From CAYMTT01 sp964393465 (lineage in GTDB: Bacteria; Patescibacteriota; Minisyncoccia; Minisyncoccales; MHMH01): a stretch of DNA of 12,252 nt. The translations under genes and the position numbers were made by a program. The notes beneath the pieces are model-generated. The model ran no database searches, was not told where the DNA came from, and saw nothing but the letters and a program-made list of their open reading frames with translations. Where the stretch lies: positions 1 to 12,252 of the forward strand of contig CAYMTT010000019.1 in NCBI GenBank assembly GCA_964393465.1, given 5' to 3'. Below are positions 6,935 to 12,252 of the stretch, piece by piece (within the stretch, counting starts at the first letter, position 1; every line of letters starts with the position of its first letter).

Positions 6935-7987
6935 TTATTTCGGGGGTTCCAATTCCCCGGTATCGACCAAAACTTCCCTCAAATCGTCCAGATTTTCCAG
7001 CACCAGGCCCGCTCCCCTCACCACGGCGGTCAAAGGATCGTCTATTATCCTGGTGGGGATTTTCGTTTCTTTGGTTATTAAAACGTCCAAGTTTCTCAAA
7101 AGAGCCCCTCCTCCTCCAATATGGATTCCCTTGTACATAACGTCCGATAAAAGCTCGGGGGGCGTTTCTTCCACGGTCACTTTTATGGTGTCGACTATCT
7201 GCTTGACCGATTTTTCCAGGGCTTTCCTGACGTCTTCATTGGAGAGCATTATCTCTTCGGGAAGCCCGGTCACTATGTTTCTGCCCCGGATTGGCATTTC
7301 CATTTTTTCTTTCTGGAAATAAATGGATCCTATATTGATTTTGGCTTCCTCAGCCGTCCTTTCCCCTATAAGCAGCTTGTATTCTTCCTGACAGTAGTGG
7401 ATGATATCGTTATTGAGCTTGTCTCCGGCCACCCTAAGGCTTTTCCTGATAACCATTCCTCCGAGAGAAATAACGGCAACCTCGGTGGTTCCTCCTCCGA
7501 TGTCAACTATGAAATTTCCTCCGGCCTCCTGAACCGGCAGCCTAGCTCCTATGGCCGAGGCCATGGGCTCTTCTATAAGATAGACTTCTCGGGCTCCGGC
7601 GCTCTTGGCCGCATCCTGAACGGCTTTTTTTTCGACTTCCGTAACTCCGCAGGGAATGCCAACGATCACCCTCGGCCTGGGACTCAAAATGAACTTTCTA
7701 TGGTGAACTTTCTCTATGAAATAGCGGAGCATCTGCTCTGTCACTTCAAAATCCGAAATGACGCCTTTGACCAAGGGGCGCGTGGCCACGATGTGGGAGG
7801 GAGTCCTGCCCACCATTTTCCTGGCCTCTTCCCCGATGGCCAATATCTGCCCCGTCTTTTGATTAACAGCCACCACGGAAGGCTCCTGCAGGACTATCCC
7901 CTTGCCCCTGACATAAACCAGGGAGTTTGCCGTACCCAAATCAATGGCAATATCCTGGGAAAAATATGAGAAAATCTTGTTCAGCAT
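6935..7987 (-). CDS. mreB: Rod-shape-determining actin homologue MreB
   Basis: MreB forms membrane-bound antiparallel filaments that direct lateral cell-wall synthesis. The 350-aa protein has the usual length. The N-terminal amphipathic stretch MLNKIFSYFS suits direct membrane binding. Nucleotide-pocket motifs are present: phosphate 1 DLGTANS (about 16-22), the catalytic region LIEEPMASAIGA (about 137-148), phosphate 2 VDIGGGTTEVAVIS (161-174) and the adenosine motif IHIGGGGALLRNL (288-300). IKVTVEETPPEL is the typical late helix. It implies a rod-shaped cell, or a past one. mreC, mreD, rodA and pbp2 are not adjacent here, which is unusual. Its ATG overlaps the proS stop by 7 nt. Confidence 0.97.
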   Translation of the reverse strand: MLNKIFSYFSQDIAIDLGTANSLVYVRGKGIVLQEPSVVAVNQKTGQILAIGEEARKMVGRTPSHIVATRPLVKGVISDFEVTEQMLRYFIEKVHHRKFILSPRPRVIVGIPCGVTEVEKKAVQDAAKSAGAREVYLIEEPMASAIGARLPVQEAGGNFIVDIGGGTTEVAVISLGGMVIRKSLRVAGDKLNNDIIHYCQEEYKLLIGERTAEEAKINIGSIYFQKEKMEMPIRGRNIVTGLPEEIMLSNEDVRKALEKSVKQIVDTIKVTVEETPPELLSDVMYKGIHIGGGGALLRNLDVLITKETKIPTRIIDDPLTAVVRGAGLVLENLDDLREVLVDTGELEPPK

Positions 7988-9210
7988 TTTATTTCCGAAA
8001 TCTTAACGAGTTTAATTTCATCTTCGCTCCTTTTTTTTAGCTCGACGGATTTTTTTTGAAGCGTCTTTTCGCTCAAAACCATCCTCAAGGGAGCTCCTAT
8101 GAGATCGGCCTCTGCGAATTTCTCTCCGGCGCTCTTTTGTTTTCTATCGTCGTATAGTACTTCTTTGCCCCGTTTTTGTAAATCCCGGTAGATTTTTTCC
8201 GCGGTCTCGAAAACTTTTTCCCCCCGCCCAAGAGCTATGAGATGTATTTGAAATGGCGCTATTTCCTCGGGCCAGCGGATTCCTTTTTGATCGTGGCAAA
8301 CCTGGGCTACGGTGGCCATAATCCTGGGCAGTCCTATTCCGTAGCATCCCATCTCAATGGGTTTTTTGAGGCCTTTTTCGTCGGTAAACTCAGCTTTCAT
8401 GGCCCGGCTGTATTTGGTTCCCAGAGCGAAAATGTGCCCTGCCTCTATTGATCTTTTTTCCTGCAAAAGACCTTGGCATTTGGGGCATTTTTTCTTTTCC
8501 CCTATTTTTTCCACGTTTCCGGCGAACCCGCACTTTCCGCAGACCAAGATTCTGTCTTCTCCGGCGGAATCTAAAACCATGAATTCGTGGGAAAGATCGC
8601 CTCCGATGGTGCCCGAGCTCGCCTCCACGCAAAGAGTTTCCAAGCCGCACCTTTTAAATATTTGGAAATAAGATTTTCTGACCTTCTCGTAAAAATTCGC
8701 CAGATCCTCGGAGGAAGCATGAAAGCTGTAAAGATCTTTCATAATGAACTCCCTGGTTCTCAAAAGCCCTCCGCTGGGCCTGGTTTCGTTGCGGAACTTA
8801 TCCTGGATCTGAAAAAGAGAAAAAGGCAGATCCTGGTAGGAATCCACTCTTTTGCGGACGGTATCTGTAATTTCTTCTTCGTGGGTCGAGCCCAGAGCGA
8901 TTTCTTTTTTGTGGCGGTCCTTGAATTTAAACAAAGGCGGATCTATCTTTTCCCATCTGCCGGTTTCCATCCAGAGGCTCTTGTTTTGCAAAGCGGGGAG
9001 ATAAAGCTCCAAAGCTCCGAGAGCCAACATTTCCTCTCTGATTACATTTTCTATTTTCTTGAACACCTTGAACCCCAAAGGCAAAAGCCTGTAGACTCCG
9101 CTGATGGTCTGTTCTATAAAATCGCCTCTGACCAGATATTTGTGGCCGGCGACGACCGCGTCTTTGGGAGCCTCTTTTTTTATTTTGGTGAAAAACAAGG
9201 ACTGCTTCAT
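7981..9210 (-). CDS. proS: Proline--tRNA ligase, short form lacking the INS editing domain
   Basis: ProS is a class II synthetase that charges tRNA-Pro. At 409 aa it is well short of the roughly 570 aa of typical bacterial ProS. Motif 2 is in FRNETRPSGGLLRTREFIMKDLYSFH (from about residue 139) and motif 3 is GCYGIGLPR (about 288-296). The HGTP anticodon-binding domain occupies about 318-409. Where bacterial enzymes carry a roughly 180-residue INS domain that hydrolyses Ala-tRNA-Pro, only a short linker with CGKC (224-227) and CPKC (242-245) remains before IEAGHIFALGTKYS. This looks like a zinc ribbon. Post-transfer editing would need a separate protein such as a YbaK/ProX homologue. I chose the ATG at 9210 (MKQSLFF), 1 nt after the rseP stop with GGGA upstream. 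An in-frame ATG at 9231 would add seven residues inside rseP. Confidence 0.96.
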   Translation of the reverse strand: MKQSLFFTKIKKEAPKDAVVAGHKYLVRGDFIEQTISGVYRLLPLGFKVFKKIENVIREEMLALGALELYLPALQNKSLWMETGRWEKIDPPLFKFKDRHKKEIALGSTHEEEITDTVRKRVDSYQDLPFSLFQIQDKFRNETRPSGGLLRTREFIMKDLYSFHASSEDLANFYEKVRKSYFQIFKRCGLETLCVEASSGTIGGDLSHEFMVLDSAGEDRILVCGKCGFAGNVEKIGEKKKCPKCQGLLQEKRSIEAGHIFALGTKYSRAMKAEFTDEKGLKKPIEMGCYGIGLPRIMATVAQVCHDQKGIRWPEEIAPFQIHLIALGRGEKVFETAEKIYRDLQKRGKEVLYDDRKQKSAGEKFAEADLIGAPLRMVLSEKTLQKKSVELKKRSEDEIKLVKISEIKC

Positions 9211-9211
9211 G

Positions 9212-10324
9212 CTATTTCCCGAAAAAAACATTGGGTATGTCGAACTTGACCGTTACGAACACCATGAAAACTATCAAAATCATGAAAAAAATCGTGGTCA
9301 AGGTGCTTTCCACTTTGGGATTTATGGGCTTCCCTCTGAAATATTCTATGGCCAAAAAAACCACTTTACCCCCGTCAAGAGCGGGAATGGGAAGAATGTT
9401 GGCCAAAGCCAAAGCTATTGAAATTATGGAAACCAAAAAAAGAAGATAATTGATTCCCATTTCGGAATACTCCCTTAGGATGTCAAATATCCCCAAAGGG
9501 CCCATCATCTCGAATTCCACTCCGGCGGGAAGCTTTTCCACCCTGAAAAGGCTTTTCAAGCCCATAATCCAGCCGTCTATTATATTCGCGGTTATCTGGC
9601 CGCAAGCTTGGATTCCTTTCAAAGGAGCCTCATACCAAAGATATGATTTTAAGGCGGTCCTGGCCAGCTGCACTCCCAAGGGCCCTTCTAGTTCGGGCGG
9701 AGATTCCCTGGGAACCATCTCTTTTTCAACCAGCTCGCCTCCTCTTTTCAAAGTCAGAACCACTTCTTCTCCAAGACTGGCTTGGATAAAATCCTGAACC
9801 TGCCCGATCTTGGTAATGTTTTCGATCTGCCTGCCGGAAGGATCTTCCATTTCCAACAGGACATCTCCGATCATCAATTCGGCCTCATGGGCCGGAGACC
9901 CTACGGCTATGGCCACTATCTGGACTCTGGGATTGGTCAAGCCAATATTATCCTCGTCGGAAACCTGCATGGGAAGCCCCCAAGTTCCGGCGATTATCCC
10001 CAAAAGGAGGGCGGAAACCACCCAAAAGGAAATAACTCCTCCCAAAACTATCAAAAGCCTCTGCCACATGGGCTTGCCGGAAAAACTCCGATAATCTTCA
10101 ACTCCCCCTTGCTCTCCTTTGACGCTGACAAAAGCCCCGAAAGGAATTAAGTTCAAAGAATAGACGGTATCCCCTATCTTTTTTCCGAAAAGGCGCGGAG
10201 GATATCCCACTCCGAATTCTTCTACGTCGGTGCCGAATTTCTTGGCCAAAATGAAATGGCCGAACTCGTGGACCACCAACAGAGCCATAATGCTGAAAAA
10301 GGCTATTAGAAAAGTTAAAATCAT
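9212..10324 (-). CDS. rseP: Site-2 intramembrane zinc metalloprotease (RseP/RIP, peptidase M50)
   Basis: This is a membrane-embedded protease that cleaves transmembrane substrates after a first cut by another protease. At 370 aa with one PDZ domain it is a compact member (E. coli RseP has two PDZ domains). TM1 contains the zinc site VVHEFGHFI (H19, E20, H23). VYSLNLIPFGAFVSVKGE is the membrane re-entrant strand region. TM2 is about 90-113 and a single PDZ domain about 130-205. TM3, about 290-312, leads into NILPIPALDGGKV with the third ligand D317, and TM4 is about 343-362. The second conserved motif, usually with an Asn in G-x-x-x-N-F, reads GGVISFWVVS here. The substrate is unknown, as no anti-sigma factor is nearby. 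The ATG is 1 nt after the frr stop; proS follows 1 nt later. Confidence 0.95.
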   Translation of the reverse strand: MILTFLIAFFSIMALLVVHEFGHFILAKKFGTDVEEFGVGYPPRLFGKKIGDTVYSLNLIPFGAFVSVKGEQGGVEDYRSFSGKPMWQRLLIVLGGVISFWVVSALLLGIIAGTWGLPMQVSDEDNIGLTNPRVQIVAIAVGSPAHEAELMIGDVLLEMEDPSGRQIENITKIGQVQDFIQASLGEEVVLTLKRGGELVEKEMVPRESPPELEGPLGVQLARTALKSYLWYEAPLKGIQACGQITANIIDGWIMGLKSLFRVEKLPAGVEFEMMGPLGIFDILREYSEMGINYLLFLVSIISIALALANILPIPALDGGKVVFLAIEYFRGKPINPKVESTLTTIFFMILIVFMVFVTVKFDIPNVFFGK

Positions 10325-10325
10325 T

Positions 10326-10883
10326 TTATTCCATTATTTCTTTTTGCTTCTTCTCGCCCATCTCTTCTATCTTTCCGTTGTACTCATCAACCAGCTCCTG
10401 AAGTTCATCTTTGGCCTTGAATTTGTCATCTTCCCTGATTTCCCCCGATCTTTCTTTTTCCTGCACTTCTTTCCAAGCCTCTTCCCTCCAGCGCCTGACG
10501 GTTTTTTTGGCTTCCTCCTTTTTTTCAGAGAGGATTTTTTTCAGATTCTGCCTGAATTCTTCTGTAAGATCTGGAAGATTTATCCTCAAAACTTCCTTGT
10601 CCACCACCGGAAAAGAACCAATATTGGACTGGGCAACGGCTTTCTCTATGGATTCTATGTATGACTTGTCCCAAGGCTGGATGACTATCTGGCGGGGCCC
10701 GGGCGTAAAAATGGCTCCCAGCTGCTTCAGGGGCATTTTTTGACCGAAGCACTCAACCTGAATATCCTCCACCAAAGAAGAAGTGGCCCTTCCCGTCCTG
10801 ATTTTTGCCATCTCCCCTTCCAGGAACTTAATGGTTTTTTCCAATTCCGGCCTTATTTTGTCGATTATTTGCTTGTATTCCAT
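10326..10883 (-). CDS. frr: Ribosome recycling factor
   Basis: Frr splits post-termination ribosomes together with EF-G and IF3. From the ATG at 10883 it is 185 aa, the standard family length. The first helix of domain I carries EGEMAKIRTGRATSSLVEDI with the hallmark RTGRA. Domain II spans about 35-100 (GAIFTPGPRQIVIQPWDKS, INLPDLTEE). The long C-terminal helices include KKTVRRWREEAWKEVQ and QELVDEYNGKIEEM. Most Arg positions of the basic helix are kept, but the second Arg of the usual NIRRDA segment appears as Glu. A TTG at 10901 would add six residues, but it lies inside the predicted -10 region and has no Shine-Dalgarno. Frr heads the long operon and is followed by rseP after 1 nt. Confidence 0.97.
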   Translation of the reverse strand: MEYKQIIDKIRPELEKTIKFLEGEMAKIRTGRATSSLVEDIQVECFGQKMPLKQLGAIFTPGPRQIVIQPWDKSYIESIEKAVAQSNIGSFPVVDKEVLRINLPDLTEEFRQNLKKILSEKKEEAKKTVRRWREEAWKEVQEKERSGEIREDDKFKAKDELQELVDEYNGKIEEMGEKKQKEIME

Positions 10884-10884
10884 A

Positions 10885-10920
10885 TTGTATAAATATACCA
10901 AAAATAAAGGATGATGTCGA
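10885..10920 (-). promoter_or_regulatory. Predicted sigma70-type promoter of the frr operon, leaderless geometry
   Basis: On the minus strand TCGACA (10915-10920, one mismatch to TTGACA) and TATATT (10892-10897, one mismatch to TATAAT) are exactly 17 bp apart. The expected start at 10885 leaves only 2 nt before the frr ATG at 10883, and no Shine-Dalgarno precedes that ATG. The site sits directly after the terminator of the upstream gene. Confidence 0.65.
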
Positions 10921-10925
10921 GAAAT

Positions 10926-10952
10926 AAAAAAAGGGGCGCCCGGAGGAACCCC
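10926..10952 (-). terminator. Rho-independent terminator of the 228-aa gene, UNCG-type tetraloop
   Basis: On the minus strand GGGGTTCC, loop TCCG, then GGCGCCCC and seven Ts. Four G-C pairs, a U-G pair, one U-C mismatch and two C-G pairs close a UCCG loop, which belongs to the stable UNCG tetraloop class. The first G of the stem is the last base of the TAG stop codon. Confidence 0.85.
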
Positions 10953-11638
10953 TATATGTCATACACTTGGACCGTTTTGGACCATTCTTTATCGTTAATC
11001 GCCTTTTTCTCGAAATCTCTGGCGTCTCTCTCGCAAGGATCGAAAAAATAACATATGTCCCCGGCGAAAAACATCAAAAAGAACAAAACTAGAATGGCCA
11101 GCAAAAAATCTGGACCGAAAAAGAAAAACTGCCGCATCTTTTCCTCAAGAACGCTATGAAAAGCTATATACAAGCTTAACGCACACGAAGAAAAAAAGAA
11201 TATTTTGTAATTGAAGGATAACCTTTCGAGAAAAGCCGCCAATCTGTTCCTTTTTTTGTAAGCTTGGAAAAGATGCCTGATCTCATGGGCCAGAGTCTTT
11301 ACGGTTTCTCTTTGGATTTCCTCGTTCGATTTTCTGGGGCCAATCAGCTTTTTGCAGGAACAAAATTTCTTAAAGTTCAACCTAACGGAATTGGGGTTTT
11401 TGTACCAGCATTTTCGGGCTTGGCCGGAATCAAAAGGATCGTTGAGATCGGAAAGAACCAAGCAGAATTTCCAAGTGCCTTCATCCGCCATAGCTCTTTT
11501 GACCTCTTCATCTTCCAAAAAAACAAAGAAACCGGTTAACTCTTCCAATTTTTCCTTGTCTATGAAGATGATTTTTTTTCTCGAATCTACGGCAAATTCT
11601 ATGAAATGCTGTTTCTCAGAAGCCGATATTTTTTCCAA
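10952..11638 (-). CDS. Unrecognised membrane protein with zinc-peptidase HExxH motif
   Basis: This is a 228-aa protein I cannot assign to a named family. The N-terminal 115 residues look soluble, with no signal peptide. TLAHEIRHLFQAY contains H118-E119-x-x-H122, the zinc-metallopeptidase signature. Two hydrophobic segments follow (about 146-163 and 172-194) separated by a short loop with charged residues, forming a hairpin. The tail then reads DPCERDARDFEKKA (about 200-213), where E203 or D205 could be the third zinc ligand on the same side of the membrane as HExxH. The catalytic face is probably cytoplasmic. The TTG start is supported by AGGGAGG 5 nt upstream. The gene has its own predicted promoter and a terminator at its stop, so it is probably monocistronic between holB and frr. 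Peptidase activity is inferred from the motif only. Confidence 0.8.
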   Translation of the reverse strand: MEKISASEKQHFIEFAVDSRKKIIFIDKEKLEELTGFFVFLEDEEVKRAMADEGTWKFCLVLSDLNDPFDSGQARKCWYKNPNSVRLNFKKFCSCKKLIGPRKSNEEIQRETVKTLAHEIRHLFQAYKKRNRLAAFLERLSFNYKIFFFSSCALSLYIAFHSVLEEKMRQFFFFGPDFLLAILVLFFLMFFAGDICYFFDPCERDARDFEKKAINDKEWSKTVQVYDI

Positions 11639-11643
11639 TCCTG

Positions 11644-11650
11644 CCTCCCT
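11644..11650 (-). promoter_or_regulatory. Shine-Dalgarno that fixes a TTG start
   Basis: On the minus strand AGGGAGG lies 5 nt before TTG at 11638-11636. It is the best ribosome binding site in the window. It supports the TTG as the true start of the 228-aa protein, since the next in-frame ATG is about 50 codons further in. Confidence 0.75.
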
Positions 11651-11660
11651 AAAAAAATTG

Positions 11661-11703
11661 TCAAAAGTCCTGTTTGAATATTAAACAAAAACGATCAAAA
11701 GTC
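11661..11703. repeat. 9-bp direct repeat flanking the predicted promoter
   Basis: TCAAAAGTC occurs on the plus strand at 11661-11669 and again at 11695-11703, 34 bp apart. That is slightly more than three helical turns. One copy overlaps the predicted -35 and the holB stop; the other lies just after the predicted start point. This could be an operator pair or chance. Confidence 0.5.
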
Positions 11704-11705
11704 AA
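11671..11705 (-). promoter_or_regulatory. Predicted promoter of the 228-aa membrane protein gene
   Basis: On the minus strand TTGACT (11700-11705, inside the last codons of holB) and TAATAT (11678-11683) are 16 bp apart. The expected start near 11671 gives a leader of about 32 nt that contains the AGGGAGG site. The -10 lies in an imperfect 15-bp palindrome (GTTT...AAAC). Confidence 0.45.
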
Positions 11706-12252
11706 GTAGGACGGTCTCCAAAGCCAGCCTTGGATTGCAATTGGTGGTTGAAATCAAAAAATGGGCGGTCTGCAGGGTTTTCAAAGTCTTATGTATTTTT
11801 TCCAATTTCTTTCCAGAATCTCCAGAAGCCCTGGAAAGCAAAGCCTCTCTGAAGCATATTATCCAGTCTTCAAAAGTCTCTTTCAGTTTTTCTTTGTCTT
11901 GGGACATTTTCTTGGCGTAAAGAAATCTTTCTGCCAAACAAGCTTTGGAAAGGCGGGAAATTTCCATAACCCTTTCTTTTTTGCAAGCCGGACAGGGAGA
12001 ATAAAATTTCACTTTTTCCAACCGGGAAAGAATAGTGCCAAAGAACATTTCCGGATACTGGCTTATCAATATGAAGACGGTGTCGCCTTTGGGCTCTTCC
12101 AAGAGCTTTAAAAAAGCGCTCTGGGCCTCTTCGTTCAGGCGATGGGCCTGCTCGATGACAGCCATCTTGCAAGAGGCCGAGTGGGACCTCAAAGAAAACC
12201 TGGAATGCAGCTCCCTTATCTGGGAAATCTTTATCTCTTTTTCCTGGCCCGG
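11695..12252 (-). CDS. holB: DNA polymerase III delta' subunit, C-terminal part (cut by right window edge)
   Basis: The open frame runs off the right edge; 185 residues to the stop are visible. Delta' is a non-catalytic AAA+ subunit of the clamp loader that places the beta clamp on DNA. QIRELHSRFSLRS matches the helix before the Walker B strand. KMAVIEQAHRLNEEAQSAFLKLLEEP is the degenerate Walker B region, with EQAH in place of the ATPase's acidic pair. TVFILISQYPEMF is sensor 1, and TILSRLEKVKF corresponds to the SRC motif with its conserved Arg. The tail is helical and ends NPRLALETVLLDF, close to typical HolB C-termini. DnaX (gamma/tau) is the alternative, but the degenerate Walker B and short C-terminus favour HolB. 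The N-terminal Walker A region lies outside the window. Confidence 0.85.
   Translation of the reverse strand, partial: PGQEKEIKISQIRELHSRFSLRSHSASCKMAVIEQAHRLNEEAQSAFLKLLEEPKGDTVFILISQYPEMFFGTILSRLEKVKFYSPCPACKKERVMEISRLSKACLAERFLYAKKMSQDKEKLKETFEDWIICFREALLSRASGDSGKKLEKIHKTLKTLQTAHFLISTTNCNPRLALETVLLDF

Noticed and set aside
9211..9231. Upstream ATG for proS adding MFFSGNS
   Set aside because: It overlaps rseP by 20 nt with no Shine-Dalgarno, whereas MKQS at 9210 matches the usual ProS N-terminus and abuts the rseP stop.
10884..10901. TTG start for frr adding six residues
   Set aside because: It lies upstream of the predicted -10 and has no ribosome binding site. The ATG at 10883 gives the standard 185-aa length.
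1..12252. Recoded TGA (code 25) as in Gracilibacteria or SR1
   Set aside because: TGA ends gatC, gatA, proS, holB and the HEPN-like gene at positions that fit family lengths, and no conserved Gly is read from TGA.

Overview
The window is a compact, apparently chromosomal stretch in which every supportable gene lies on the minus strand, so transcription runs from high to low coordinates. It encodes core translation, replication and cell-shape functions. The gene set suggests a reduced bacterium of the Candidate Phyla Radiation (Patescibacteria), probably Parcubacteria-like. The reasons are: a ProS of about 409 aa without the usual editing insert; a PheT of 671 aa without the N-terminal tRNA-binding OB domain; two of three tRNAs without an encoded CCA; gatC-gatA without an adjacent gatB; frr, rseP and proS directly adjacent with none of the isoprenoid or lipid genes (uppS, dxr, cdsA) that commonly separate them; and junctions of a few bases or overlaps. 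TGA is used as an ordinary stop, so this is the standard bacterial code. The lineage is an inference from architecture, not a database result.

Layout in the direction of transcription (right to left). (1) 12252-11695: the 3' part of holB (DNA polymerase III delta'), cut by the right edge. (2) 11705-10926: a probably monocistronic unit with a predicted promoter, a strong Shine-Dalgarno, a TTG start, a 228-aa unrecognised membrane protein carrying a zinc-peptidase HExxH motif, and a hairpin terminator. (3) 10920-4379: a long operon from a predicted promoter, frr > rseP > proS > mreB > gatC > gatA > a 178-aa membrane-anchored HEPN-like protein > tRNA-fMet > tRNA(CAT) > tRNA-Asp(GTC), closed by a rho-independent terminator. 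(4) 4366 to beyond position 1: pheS > pheT > gyrB, again from a predicted promoter, with gyrB cut by the left edge after about 432 codons.

Functionally the window joins aminoacylation (ProS, PheST, the GatCA amidotransferase core), initiator and elongator tRNAs, ribosome recycling (Frr), replication and topology (HolB, GyrB), rod-shape cytoskeleton (MreB) and intramembrane proteolysis (RseP). The two genes that head operons, frr and pheS, both have -35/-10 pairs with 17-bp spacers placed so that the mRNA would begin 1-2 nt before the ATG. This suggests leaderless translation for operon-first genes and translational coupling inside operons.

The least-described elements are the HEPN-like membrane protein upstream of the tRNA cluster and the membrane HEIRH protein between holB and frr. 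I see no CRISPR array, insertion sequence, prophage or horizontally acquired defence island. No real plus-strand gene is apparent.
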